Shown: positions 1 to 8,800, counted from the first letter of the stretch. The stretch: DNA of 41,609 nt from Phreatobacter sp. (GCF_030691135.1 NZ_JAUYFA010000051.1:1-41609); one strand, 5' to 3'. Notes: generated from the letters alone by a model not told the origin. Numbers and translations: made by a program.

Positions 1-1420
1 CGGAGACCTGGGTGAAGACCTGGCCGTTCGAGACGAAGGACCGGACGAAGTAGTTCGACCGAGCCCCCTCCCACAGCGCGGTGTCGTAGCCCGCACCGCC
101 ATCCATGTTGTCGTTGCCGGCCGCGCCCGACATCGTGTCGCCGCCGATCTCGCCGAACAGCATGTCATGGCCGGCCCCACCCGCCATGGTATCGTTGCCG
201 TCGCCGCCGAACATGACGTCATCGCCGCCGAGGCCGAACATCGTGTCGTTGCCGCCGAAGCCGGAGATCTGGTCGCCGCGGAAATCGTTGCCATAGAGCG
301 TGTTGGCGTTGACGTCGCCCGAGACCACGCCGTCGCGCGGGTCGAGAATGCGCGTGAAGACGCCCGTGCCGGAGCCATCGGCCGCGGCCGTGCCGGCCCA
401 GGTCACTGCGATGCGGCCATCCGGGAGCGTCGACACGTCGACCACGTTAGAGTTCACAACGGAGTCGGCGATGCGGATGCGGACACCCTCCGTGACTCCG
501 AGGCTGTTGAAGGCCTGCGCCACCACGGACCCCGCCGTGGTGCGGTAGACCACGACGAAGCCGCCCTCCTGCGTCGCCGCGACGGCAGCCACATCACCGC
601 TGGTGGCGTCCAGCGCCACCAGGAACTCCGACCCGATCCTGTTGCCCGCGGAGTCGACGATCTGTCCGCGTAGCGCCGCACCGTCCGACCAGATAACGAC
701 GTGGTCCTGCGTGGTGAGCAGCGCAACTGGCGAGAACACTTGAAATCCCGTCGTCGTGGTATTGACCGTGACCTCCGCCGTCGGCGAGCCGCCGGTGAGC
801 GAGAAGCGCCGTGCCTGGATGTCGCCACTGTTGGCAGAGCCATCAAACCAGGTCACGAGGATGTTGCTGGCCGTGGCGGAGAGATAAGGCGTGCTTTGGC
901 TCGACCCCGCCAGGTTGTCCACCACGATCTCGCCGCCGACGACCCCCGCGCCCGAGATGACGCGCAGCGCGACGTCACGTTCACCCACGGTCTGCGACGC
1001 ATAGACCAGGGCATAGGTGTTGTTGGCGAGCCCGATGACGTCGAACGGAACGGAGGTGAAGGCAAAGGCATTGCTGGTGACGACCATCGGCCCCCCATCC
1101 AGCGCGCCGTTCGCCTGGAAACGCTGAAGCGAGATCTCCGGGCCCGACGACATCCAGGCAACGGCGTAACGCCCATCGGGCAGGACGGCGATCTGAGGGC
1201 TGCCGCTGCTGCCGGTAGCCGTGCCGATGGTCGTCTCGCTACCGACCGGGGTCCCGAAGGCGTCGAAGCGCTGGATGCGGACAACTTCGGGATTGGGGCC
1301 GATGTCGGTCCAGGCCACCACCGTTCCGCCATCGGGCAGCACCGCGATGGTGGGCTCGAACTGAGAGCCTGATGTCGTCGTGTTGGCGAGGCGCTCCTGG
1401 TTCCAGAAGGTGATCGGCAT
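1..1420 (-). CDS. RTX calcium-binding secreted protein, 3' end beyond window edge
   Basis: The frame is open from an ATG at 1418-1420, preceded by an AAAGGGAA ribosome-binding site, to the window edge, so only the first 473 codons are seen. The first 370 or so residues contain repeated strands of the type 'LPDGG-VVAW' (near residues 28, 75 and 340), which suggests a beta-propeller-like or adhesin-like N-terminal region. Residues about 380-450 are glycine/aspartate-rich RTX nonapeptides (GGNDTMFGL, GGDGNDTMAGG, GAAGNDNMDGG), the family's Ca2+-binding beta-roll. There is no N-terminal signal peptide, which fits type I secretion through a C-terminal signal lying outside the window. The last visible stretch (RSNYFVRSFVSNGQVFTQV) closely matches the segment after the RTX block in the neighbouring protein at 1633-4389, so the two are paralogues. 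No transporter gene is visible here. The exact role (adhesin, surface layer or enzyme) is not known. Confidence 0.85.
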   Translation of the reverse strand, partial: MPITFWNQERLANTTTSGSQFEPTIAVLPDGGTVVAWTDIGPNPEVVRIQRFDAFGTPVGSETTIGTATGSSGSPQIAVLPDGRYAVAWMSSGPEISLQRFQANGALDGGPMVVTSNAFAFTSVPFDVIGLANNTYALVYASQTVGERDVALRVISGAGVVGGEIVVDNLAGSSQSTPYLSATASNILVTWFDGSANSGDIQARRFSLTGGSPTAEVTVNTTTTGFQVFSPVALLTTQDHVVIWSDGAALRGQIVDSAGNRIGSEFLVALDATSGDVAAVAATQEGGFVVVYRTTAGSVVAQAFNSLGVTEGVRIRIADSVVNSNVVDVSTLPDGRIAVTWAGTAAADGSGTGVFTRILDPRDGVVSGDVNANTLYGNDFRGDQISGFGGNDTMFGLGGDDVMFGGDGNDTMAGGAGHDMLFGEIGGDTMSGAAGNDNMDGGAGYDTALWEGARSNYFVRSFVSNGQVFTQVS

Positions 1421-1632
1421 CGGCGTTCCCTTTCGGTAGCGGCCAGGAGCGGCCGGAGGCGCATGGGCCGTCGCGGTCCAGCATCAGCCTTGGTTCCCTT
1501 ACGGCAGACTCAGTGGCGAATGTTTCCGGGCGATGTCATGACCGCGTTTGCGCGCATGTCGCCACGCGCTGTCGCCGCGCCAAATGGGCGCCACCATGGC
1601 CGTTCATCCAGCGGGAAAATGGCCAGGCGTCC

Positions 1633-4389
1633 TCACGCCACCGCCAGCCACTGCGTGCCGAGCGCGCCTGAGACCGTGCCCCACCCGCCGAAGGCGCCGG
1701 CGTTCATGTCGGCGAAGTAGGTGGTGCCGTTGGACTGGTTCTGGACGATGACGTCGCGCCAGCCGTCATTGTCGACATCCGCCGAGCCGCGCACGTCCCA
1801 GCCGGCGAGACCGTTGGCCACCACGCCCCAGCCTGAATTGGAGCCGCCGAGCATGTTGACCCACCAGATGTCGGACGTGCTGGTGTTGCGGAAGACCACG
1901 TCGGCAAAGCCATCACCGTTGATATCGGCGGATTCCCGTGCCACCCACGGGGATCCCACGGCGCCGGAGACGAAGCCCCACTGGCTGTTGGCGACATCAC
2001 GATAGTAGGTGGTGCCGTCGGCGATGTTCTGGACGAGGACATCCGAGGCGCCGTCGCGGTTGAAGTCGCCGAGCCCGACGGTGCGCCAGCCCGTGCCGAG
2101 ATTGGGCCCGAGCACCCAGCCGCCGAAGGTGCCGCCGGCATTCATGTCGGCGATATAGTTGATGCCGGTGGCGGTATCACGCACCAGCACGTCGGCGGTG
2201 CCGTCGCGGGTGACGTCGCCGGAGGCGATCGCCTGGAAGGCGCTGGTGAGCCCCGTGCTGACCACGCCCCAGACCGGAGCGCCGGAGGCGATGTTCACCG
2301 TGTAGATCGACCCCGTGTTGGTGTCCTGCACCAGCGTGTCGGCCCGCCCGTCGCCGGTGAAGTCGTCGCTGCCGACGAGCCGCCAGCCGGCGGGCAGCGA
2401 TCCCAGCACGTTGGCGAAGCCGGATCCGGTGCCAGCGGTCATGTTCTGGAAGATGATCTGGCCGGTGGCGCTGTTCTGGAACAGCACGTCGTCGAAATAG
2501 GACCCGTCCATGTTCGACGAAAGGTTTTGCTGAACGCCGGCGAGCCCAAAGGCACCGCCGCCAAAGCCAAGAGCCTCGACACCGGCAAGCGTGTCGATCC
2601 CATCGGTTCCCGCGATTGCCGTCACCTGCGTGGAGAATTGGCCATTCGAAAAGACGGTCCGCACGTAGTAGCTCGCTCGATCGAGCGAAAAGAGCGCGGC
2701 GTCGCTGCCCGCGCCCCCGTCGATAATGTCGTTGCCGCCCCCCCCCGTGAAGAGGTCGGCATCGTCACCTCCAGTTAGTCTATCGTTTCCAAGGCCGCCG
2801 CTGAGCATGTCAGCTCCGGCGCTGCCAGAAATGATGTCGTCGCGCGACCCACCAATAACGTGCATCGACCCGAACTGTCCGGAATTCTGCCCAAGTTGCA
2901 GGACCGCAGCAGCTGTAGAGGTCGGCCTCAATATCACGGAGGAACTGGTAGCCGTCACAAACATAGCCGAGGCGGAGAAATCCGCTTCAAGACGCTCGAA
3001 GCTAAAGAACGTTGCAAATCCTCGCGACGGGCTGTCCACAAGGAGGCGATCCGTGCCGGCACCGCCAAGGATGGTGGAACCATTGCCGGAAACGGACACG
3101 TTCCCGCCACTACCACGAAGGTCGAATACATCATCCCCCGCAGTCAAGCGCAGATCACTAAACGCCTCGAAACCAGACACCGAGGTCAACCCGTTCGCAT
3201 TGCTCCCAACGAGCTGCTGTCCGGCCGCCACAGTGAAAGTCACCGGCCCTGCCAATGCCGTAAGGTCGAGCGTGAGTACATCTCTCCCTTCGCCACCGAT
3301 CAGTGTGTCACCGATCCCTCCCGACATGGTGTCATTGCCACCGCCACCGTTGAGCACATCCGCACCGGCGCTACCCGAAATGAAGTCGTCGCTCGACCCG
3401 CCGATGACATTCATTGAGCCGATCGTGCCCGAATACTGCCCCAGTTGCAGGACCGCAGCTGCTACGGAGGTCGGCCTTAAGCTCACGGAGGAACTGGTAG
3501 CCGTCACAAACAACGCCGAGTTCGAAAAATCTGCTTCAAGACGCTCGAAGTCAAAGAACGTCGCAAAGCCTCGCGACGAGCTGTCCACCATCAGCAGATC
3601 CGTGCCTGCACCGCCCGTGATGTTAGAGCTATTGCCGGAGACGGACACGTTCCCACCGCTACCGCGCAAGTCGAATACATCGTTTCCGGCCGTCAAGCGC
3701 AGGTCGCTGAAAATTTCGAACCCAGACACTGAGGTCAGGCCGCTTCCGGTGTTCGCTATTAGTTGCTGTGCACCCGCCACGGTGAACGTCACTGGGCCTG
3801 CCAGCGTCGTCAGGTCCAGGCTCAGGGTATCCCTACCCTCGCCACCAATCAGCGTATGGCCGATGCGGCCTGTCATGAAGTCGTTGCCGCCGCCTCCATC
3901 AGCCGTACCGCCAGATAAAAAGTATAGAACCCCGCCCGAGGACCTTGGCGTCAAATCCACATAGTCTGTTTCGCCTGTTCCCGTATAATAATAGGACATC
4001 CCATTGATGTATGATGCCATATTTACAACCGGAGATAGATTTGGAAGCGACCCCGGATTTGACTCCAGAACGTAACTTCCACTATCGCTGAAAACTACAT
4101 CATCAAAATCCAATGTGAATTCGGGCGATAGACGTATGTACTCGACGGTGTATGCCCAGCTCCAGTTTACTCGATAATCTGTATCGATAATTGCGCCAGA
4201 TGTATTACGTTCATAAATTTCAGTTACAGTTTGACTTTCTACAAAAGACCCAACCGCCACCGGCGTTCCCGAAGCCAAAAGACCGGCTAGATTAGCCCCA
4301 TAGCCGTTCCAAATGCTGTTGTTGAACATGCTCCAGTACGTCTGTCCGTCGTTGTTTGCGTCGATGGCGGTGATGCGTAGCTGGGTCAT
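1633..4389 (-). CDS. RTX calcium-binding protein with FG-GAP/VCBS-like repeats
   Basis: The protein has 918 residues. The ATG is preceded by GGAG (CTCCGGAGCCTC), and no Sec signal is visible. Residues 1-170 are an unrecognised, AT-richer N-terminal domain. Residues about 170-545 hold two tandem 183-residue units, each beginning with an RTX-like turn (TLIGGEGRD) and including a 'DVFDLRGSGGNVSVSGN' stretch and a 'RGFATFF-FERLEADFS' stretch. RTX nonapeptides (GGLGNDRLTGGDDADLF, GGGGNDIIDGGAGSD) follow at about 545-580. Residues about 650-918 are FG-GAP/VCBS-like beta-propeller blades with Ca2+-loop motifs such as DFTGDGRAD, DVTRDGTAD, DFNRDGASD, DINGDGFAD and DVDNDGWRD. The architecture is that of a large secreted, Ca2+-stabilised protein exported by a type I system. 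It lies 212 bp upstream of a paralogue on the same strand, and the two probably arose by duplication. Substrate or partner is unknown. Confidence 0.9.
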   Translation of the reverse strand: MTQLRITAIDANNDGQTYWSMFNNSIWNGYGANLAGLLASGTPVAVGSFVESQTVTEIYERNTSGAIIDTDYRVNWSWAYTVEYIRLSPEFTLDFDDVVFSDSGSYVLESNPGSLPNLSPVVNMASYINGMSYYYTGTGETDYVDLTPRSSGGVLYFLSGGTADGGGGNDFMTGRIGHTLIGGEGRDTLSLDLTTLAGPVTFTVAGAQQLIANTGSGLTSVSGFEIFSDLRLTAGNDVFDLRGSGGNVSVSGNSSNITGGAGTDLLMVDSSSRGFATFFDFERLEADFSNSALFVTATSSSVSLRPTSVAAAVLQLGQYSGTIGSMNVIGGSSDDFISGSAGADVLNGGGGNDTMSGGIGDTLIGGEGRDVLTLDLTALAGPVTFTVAAGQQLVGSNANGLTSVSGFEAFSDLRLTAGDDVFDLRGSGGNVSVSGNGSTILGGAGTDRLLVDSPSRGFATFFSFERLEADFSASAMFVTATSSSVILRPTSTAAAVLQLGQNSGQFGSMHVIGGSRDDIISGSAGADMLSGGLGNDRLTGGDDADLFTGGGGNDIIDGGAGSDAALFSLDRASYYVRTVFSNGQFSTQVTAIAGTDGIDTLAGVEALGFGGGAFGLAGVQQNLSSNMDGSYFDDVLFQNSATGQIIFQNMTAGTGSGFANVLGSLPAGWRLVGSDDFTGDGRADTLVQDTNTGSIYTVNIASGAPVWGVVSTGLTSAFQAIASGDVTRDGTADVLVRDTATGINYIADMNAGGTFGGWVLGPNLGTGWRTVGLGDFNRDGASDVLVQNIADGTTYYRDVANSQWGFVSGAVGSPWVARESADINGDGFADVVFRNTSTSDIWWVNMLGGSNSGWGVVANGLAGWDVRGSADVDNDGWRDVIVQNQSNGTTYFADMNAGAFGGWGTVSGALGTQWLAVA
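2795..3861 (-). repeat. Two tandem intragenic units, period 549 bp (183 codons)
   Basis: The DNA at about 2795-3312 is repeated at about 3344-3861 with a constant offset of 549 bp. The offset was checked at 2806/3355 and at 3301/3850. It is an exact multiple of three, so the reading frame is kept. The copies differ by scattered substitutions, so the duplication is not brand new. It encodes two successive repeat domains of the RTX protein. Confidence 0.85.
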
Positions 4390-4722
4390 TCATGAGGCTC
4401 CGGAGAGTTATACGCAGCGGTATAGCGCGCTTGGTGAAACCAAAAGGGGCGACATTTAGTCGCTCGCTCATGAAGCGCAGCGTTTCATTCAGCGGGACAA
4501 ATTCCCAGAGATGCCGACGGCGGAGGAGCTGACAGCTCCCTTTACAACCACCGGCAGCGATAGTGTCACGGAGATCTCGAACACCATATGCGGCTCACTA
4601 GGGGACTCATAGAAGTCAGTAGTTTCAAAGGGGTAGACTGTCGGCCGCAGTACCAGTTTTCCTGATGTGTTCGCGGCCCTTGTCTACTGACAGGTCGCGA
4701 CCAGCCCGCGCGCTCGCGTATC
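4390..4722. other. Gene-free stretch upstream of the RTX gene
   Basis: No convincing gene was found on either strand. The end next to 4389 should hold the promoter of the minus-strand RTX gene, but no clear -35/-10 pair was recognised. A 33-codon plus-strand frame from 4513 has no recognised similarity and no good ribosome-binding site. The base composition is lower in GC than the flanks, and the stretch abuts a decayed gene at 4723-4872, so it looks like old insertion or deletion debris. Confidence 0.4.
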
Positions 4723-4872
4723 TCAGGTGAAAACTTGTTCGCGGTCTCGTTCGATATGGCTCCATCCCACTTGGAAGTTGGAGCCTACGGCAGACCCGGC
4801 GCGGTCAACCATGGCCCGGGCGAGATCGAGGATGGCCTTCTCACCCCTGGTAAGGCTGTAGAGATTGCACAC
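4723..4872 (-). pseudogene. SRAP (YedK/HMCES-like) peptidase gene, N-terminal fragment
   Basis: Reading minus from a GTG at 4870-4872 gives V-C-N-L-Y-S-L-T-R-G-E-K-A-I-L-D-L-A and continues to D-R-A-G. This is the characteristic N-terminus of alphaproteobacterial SOS response-associated peptidases (usual form MCNLYSLT...AI..L), in which Cys2 is the catalytic residue that crosslinks to abasic sites. The expected continuation (GNLPPLPGIFPDY-like) is absent. After about position 4795 the sequence diverges, and the frame stops at 4723 after about 49 codons, against more than 200 for the family. The frame upstream of the GTG is open to 4977 but does not look like SRAP. I read this as a remnant left by a rearrangement, not a working gene. 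The identification rests on about 25 residues. Confidence 0.6.
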
Positions 4873-5000
4873 GCTGCCGTCGACCGTCTGAACCAGTAAG
4901 GAAGAAGACTGATAAGCGCACGTAACCGTTGCGACGACAAGAAATTCGGCGCCAACTCGCTGCTGATGAACGGTCAACGTTCACTTCGGGGAGCGACGCA

Positions 5001-6590
5001 ATGTTCATTCGCAGTCTTTTGGTCGGCCTTCTTGCTACCTTGGCCACGCCGACCTTGGCGCAGACCTCCTATCCCGCGCCTTGCGACAACACCTATTGCG
5101 TCGGGGACCTCACCAGACCCGATTCAGTCAGGAACAGCGAAGCGGTCAGCCGAGGCTTCAACGTCTCGCGCGTGACAGGCGCGCCGCTAGACCCGACCAA
5201 ACTGTATGTCATCTCGGTCACTTCGACGGCCTCCCGAGACGCGACGCCGTTGGTGCGGCAGGGGCTCTTCACGAATCAAACGACATACCTTTCGCTGAAC
5301 ATCTTCTTTGACACGGATGCGCCTGGGGTGGTTGTGCCAGCCAACCCGGCAAGGATCGCGGTCTCCCCCTACACGATGAGCAAAGATGCCAGCGGGGCAA
5401 CTATCCGCATTGAGGAAATGAGCGCCGTCCGCTTCGTAACCCGAGGCGACCTGCGCCGCCTTCGGGTGGAAGTGGCCTCAGTCGAGGACACCGCACCCAA
5501 CGACACCACCAAGGCGCTCAAGCTGTTCCTCTCGCTGCTATCGCCCATCAACGCGCTCTTGAACGTCGGCTCCGGAACCTTCTTCGGCAAGCTCGCCGCA
5601 CAGGGCTCCAGCATCACGTCGGTGGTGAACGATCTCTCCGCCGCCCAATCAGCCAAGGTGACAAGGACGGGATCGACCGCCCTCAATATCCGTCCGCGCG
5701 GCGTCACCACCTACACGATTAGTTCCCCGATCTCCCAAACCACGATCTCGATTCAAGCGGTGGCCTCATTGGGCGAGGTCCTGAACAACGACGCTCTCTA
5801 CCCCCAGATCCGCAGCGTCATGGACCTCCTCGCTGACACCAAAGTCGGGAATGACCTGGCCGCGTGTTCGCGCATCGCAGGGGATCTGGGGCTGGAGTAT
5901 GCGGGCCTTGCACTGACCGACAAGGCTCTGATCCTCGGCTATGTCGGCACAAGGCGCGCCGGCGACAATGTGTTCGCCAAACTGGATTGTGTCGGCGAGG
6001 ACCTGGTTCAGCGCAGTGAAGTTCAGACCGCTCTGATTGGCGCGCGCTACAATGCGGGCCTCGTGCGAGCGAGGATCGATCGCGCTGGCATAGACGACTA
6101 TCTCAGGCAGCGCGAAGTTGGAGATTTTTTCGAAACACTCGCGGCGGACTACATGGCTGCTGCAGGGGCCACTGATGGAGATCGTGCGGCAAGGACCGCG
6201 ACGGTCCTGCAGCATTTCGATCCGTCCATCGCGCTGTCAGACCCTCCCCGAACTCTGGGCCTCCCCGCAGCCCAAGTGAGCTCTCAAGAGTTAGTCCAGG
6301 CGATGATCGGATCCGGAATTTATTGGCTTGGCTGCAGGTCGTCCGTTCCTCTACGGCCGGGATATGCACACTTCATTGCAGGATTGCCGAGAGAACCGCG
6401 GCCGGAGGCCAATGGGGCCGCTGGTGCCAACTTCCCTCTTGCAGACGTAAGAGGGATTCAGCTGGCGTTGGCTAAGCGAGACAACCGGCACGTGATCTCC
6501 TCGCTCTTCATAACGCGTTCACCTTCTGCGACCGGCAGCTTTCACAGCCAGCGGTGCCACCCAGATGCGAAGGCCATCGGCCCCAGCTGA
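5001..6590 (+). CDS. Exported protein of unknown function
   Basis: The protein has 529 residues from the ATG at 5001, chosen because GGGGAG lies just upstream and a classical Sec signal peptide follows (MFIRSLLVGLLATLATPTLA, cleavage before QTSYP). An upstream in-frame start at 4929 would bury that signal. The mature part has few cysteines, including a CDNTYC pair near the N-terminus, which might form a disulfide in the periplasm. It is beta-rich by appearance in the first half and more helical after about residue 260. I recognise no family. It stands alone on the plus strand between the SRAP remnant and the small zinc-ribbon gene, so context gives no function. Confidence 0.8.
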   Translation: MFIRSLLVGLLATLATPTLAQTSYPAPCDNTYCVGDLTRPDSVRNSEAVSRGFNVSRVTGAPLDPTKLYVISVTSTASRDATPLVRQGLFTNQTTYLSLNIFFDTDAPGVVVPANPARIAVSPYTMSKDASGATIRIEEMSAVRFVTRGDLRRLRVEVASVEDTAPNDTTKALKLFLSLLSPINALLNVGSGTFFGKLAAQGSSITSVVNDLSAAQSAKVTRTGSTALNIRPRGVTTYTISSPISQTTISIQAVASLGEVLNNDALYPQIRSVMDLLADTKVGNDLAACSRIAGDLGLEYAGLALTDKALILGYVGTRRAGDNVFAKLDCVGEDLVQRSEVQTALIGARYNAGLVRARIDRAGIDDYLRQREVGDFFETLAADYMAAAGATDGDRAARTATVLQHFDPSIALSDPPRTLGLPAAQVSSQELVQAMIGSGIYWLGCRSSVPLRPGYAHFIAGLPREPRPEANGAAGANFPLADVRGIQLALAKRDNRHVISSLFITRSPSATGSFHSQRCHPDAKAIGPS

Positions 6591-6846
6591 TGGAGGCTAA
6601 ACGCAGAGAACGTCGCCTCCAGCGGCGGCACCCGCCGGGAGGGACCAGGATTGGGCAGCGGACGTAACGCCCCTTCGGGATAGCGAGCCGGCGTGACAGG
6701 CCCCACAATTCACCTGCAGTCGCCGGCAGGGGTAAAAGACCCGTCGCGCCGACGCGGGCCATAAAAGCTATCGATTACCAACCGCCTAGACGGGCCTCGC
6801 CGTTACCAATAACCTTTAACAAGCGCTTACTAGGTGAGGGGTTCAG

Positions 6847-7125
6847 ATGCCGGTCACATGCCCACACTGCAAGTCTGAAAAAGTCAAACTGGACAAGAGT
6901 GCCAGTGGCCTTGGAATAATGGTGGGAGGATCATTGGGCGTGGGAGCAAGCATGGCAAAAGGTGCTACGGTTGGCATGGTAGCTGGCGGACCTGCTGGAG
7001 CATTAATCGGGGGAGCTGTCGGCTGGCTTGCAGGAGCCGTTGCAGGCCAGCAAATAGGAAAATACATAGACGAAGAGCGCAGCATGTACGCTTGCAGTGA
7101 TTGCGGAAAAAACTTCAAGGAATAG
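6847..7125 (+). CDS. Small zinc-ribbon protein with glycine-zipper membrane segment
   Basis: The protein has 92 residues. The ATG is preceded by GGTGAGGGG. Two CxxC knuckles, CPHC at residues 5-8 and CSDC near residue 84, flank a glycine/alanine-rich hydrophobic core (GIMVGGSLGVGASMAKG..., then GGPAGALIGGAVGWLAGAV). The core has the GxxxG spacing of glycine zippers and could span a membrane twice as a hairpin. The cysteine pairs could close one zinc ribbon across the hairpin. Similar small proteins are found scattered in bacteria without known function. The gene is AT-richer than the chromosome around it, which suggests it was acquired together with the adjacent prophage region. Confidence 0.75.
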   Translation: MPVTCPHCKSEKVKLDKSASGLGIMVGGSLGVGASMAKGATVGMVAGGPAGALIGGAVGWLAGAVAGQQIGKYIDEERSMYACSDCGKNFKE

Positions 7126-7353
7126 TTAGTCTAAGACACTATCCCCTAGGCCAAGGTCGTCGCCGAGGCGCGGAGGAAGGCACCGCTGCGAATGCCCATA
7201 CGCGCGCGAATGAATTGGCAGTCGCCGCCTCAAACCTACGCGCTGAGCCTCGGGGCCCACAACCAAAAGTTATGCTAAACGAAATCTCGATCTCGGCTGC
7301 TTGGCTGACGGAAACGATCTTCGCGATAGTCGACGCGATGGCGGAAGAGGCAA

Positions 7354-8202
7354 TCAGTCAAACAGCCCCAACGTCGCCGCCTCTCGCGGAAGACCCTTCG
7401 ACGCCACGATGATCTCCTTCGCCGACGTCCCCTGCCCGCCGGCGATGGTGTACGTCAGGTCCACACCCTCGATATCGAAGGCAGCGAAGGCCTCGCGGGT
7501 ACCGGGCACGTCGTTGACGGATAGGATGAAGCGGCCGGCGATGCCGGCGAGCTGGGCCGCCAGGCGCGCGAAGTCCTCGCGGCCGAAGACGCCGGCGCCA
7601 TAGTCGGTCTCGTTGCCCCAATAGGGTGGGTCGAGATAGAAGAGTGTGTCAGGCGTGTCATAGCGCGCGATGAGATCGGCATAGGGCAGCCGCTCGACGA
7701 TCACGCCGGCGAGGCGCTCGTGCAGCTCGTCGAGGATGGGCGCCAGGCGGCCGACGTCGAAGCGGCCGGGCGTGCCGGGCGAGACGCCGAAGCTGCGGCC
7801 GGCGACCTTGCCGCCATAGGCCGTGCGCTGGAGATAGAGGAACCGGGCGGCGCGTTCGAGGTCCGTCAGGGTCGACGGATCGGTGGCCATCAGCCGCTCG
7901 AACTCGGCGCGGCCCGTGACGCGCCAGCGCAGCATGTCCATGAACGGCTCATAGTGGCGCTGGAGGATCCTGTAGAAGGTCGCGACGTCGCCGGAGATGT
8001 CGTTGATGACCTCGCATTTCGGCGCGCGCTCCCGGCGCAGGAAGACGCCGCCCATGCCGATGAAGGGCTCGGCATAGGTCTCATGTGGCACGGCCGCGAT
8101 CATGGCGACGAGGCGCCGCGCCAGCTGCTTCTTGCCGCCGATATAGGCCGCGGCGGGGTGGACCGGGCGCACCCGGCGGGTCGAGTCATTCACAGGGATC
8201 AT
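7354..8202 (-). CDS. D12-class DNA adenine N6-methyltransferase
   Basis: This enzyme transfers a methyl group from S-adenosylmethionine to adenine in DNA. In the 282-residue form from the ATG at 8202 the motifs are YIGGKK (about residues 20-25, D12-class N-terminal motif), EPFIGMGG (about 45-52, SAM-binding motif I) and DPPYW (about 191-195, catalytic motif IV). The length matches the Dam/D12 family. Upstream in-frame ATGs at 8211 and 8268 are possible. I prefer 8202 because a GGA lies at usable distance, but the signal is weak. No restriction endonuclease gene is adjacent, so it is probably an orphan phage methylase that masks or regulates phage DNA. The target sequence cannot be read from the protein. 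Confidence 0.9.
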   Translation of the reverse strand: MIPVNDSTRRVRPVHPAAAYIGGKKQLARRLVAMIAAVPHETYAEPFIGMGGVFLRRERAPKCEVINDISGDVATFYRILQRHYEPFMDMLRWRVTGRAEFERLMATDPSTLTDLERAARFLYLQRTAYGGKVAGRSFGVSPGTPGRFDVGRLAPILDELHERLAGVIVERLPYADLIARYDTPDTLFYLDPPYWGNETDYGAGVFGREDFARLAAQLAGIAGRFILSVNDVPGTREAFAAFDIEGVDLTYTIAGGQGTSAKEIIVASKGLPREAATLGLFD

Positions 8203-8374
8203 TGAGAACATTCCGGGAACGATATAGCGTCCGCCTGCGCACCGGTGCGTACGGCGGGTCGCTTTCACGGAACGTGGTCAGGCGACGCGGGGATGGCTTG
8301 CCGGCTTGTCCCGCGGTGGGTGGCGCTCGCGCGCCGCCGCCCCGCCTGCCCGGTCACGATGTCAGGGCAGAGCG

Positions 8375-8800
8375 ATGGGCGGAAAGGTCGACCACCCGTT
8401 CAAGGTGGAGGTCTGGGAGGGCGACAAGGTCGCCGAGACGCTGGCGGTGGCCGGCAGCGTCATCGTCGCCGGCGCGGCCTATGAGGCGGCCGTCGGCGAG
8501 CGGCCCGGCCGGGTAGTGACCCTGCGCCACGGCGCGCGCGTCATCCGGACGAACGAACCTGCGAAGCCGCCGCCGGCAACGCCGCCCACCATCGGACAGC
8601 TGCGGGCCCTCGGCGTTACGGGCGTCCGGCTCTGGTGCGTCGGCTGCGGCCGGCACGCCGTCCTGACCTGGGAGGCCCTGAAGGCGCGTGACGAGGAGCC
8701 CTTCCCCACTGCGGGTCACCGCCCGGCCTGCACAGCCTGCGGCGGGCGGCAGGTGCAGCGGATGCCAGATTGGCCGCGACAAGGAAACAACGCGAAATGA
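8375..8800 (+). CDS. Phage-associated hypothetical protein with CxxC pairs
   Basis: The frame gives 141 residues from the ATG at 8375 (AGGG about 10 nt upstream). The in-frame start at 8306 would add low-complexity residues read through GC-rich sequence. The N-terminal half (HPFKVEVWEGDKVAETLAVA and onward) looks like a small beta domain. It is followed by a proline-rich linker (KPPPATPPT) and a C-terminal region with CVGCGRH and CTACGG, which together could bind one zinc ion. The gene is transcribed away from the methylase at 7354-8202, with about 170 bp between them. Similar proteins are seen in alphaproteobacterial prophages as far as I recall, but I cannot name a function. Confidence 0.7.
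   Translation: MGGKVDHPFKVEVWEGDKVAETLAVAGSVIVAGAAYEAAVGERPGRVVTLRHGARVIRTNEPAKPPPATPPTIGQLRALGVTGVRLWCVGCGRHAVLTWEALKARDEEPFPTAGHRPACTACGGRQVQRMPDWPRQGNNAK

Noticed and set aside
4513-4614. 33-codon plus-strand frame starting MPTAEELTAPF
   Set aside because: It looks faintly protein-like but has no ribosome-binding site, no recognised family and no context. It may be debris from a lost gene.
6508-6762. Minus-strand frame of 84 codons overlapping the end of the exported protein gene
   Set aside because: Low-complexity arginine/tryptophan-rich product without start signal. The overlapped plus-strand gene is better supported.
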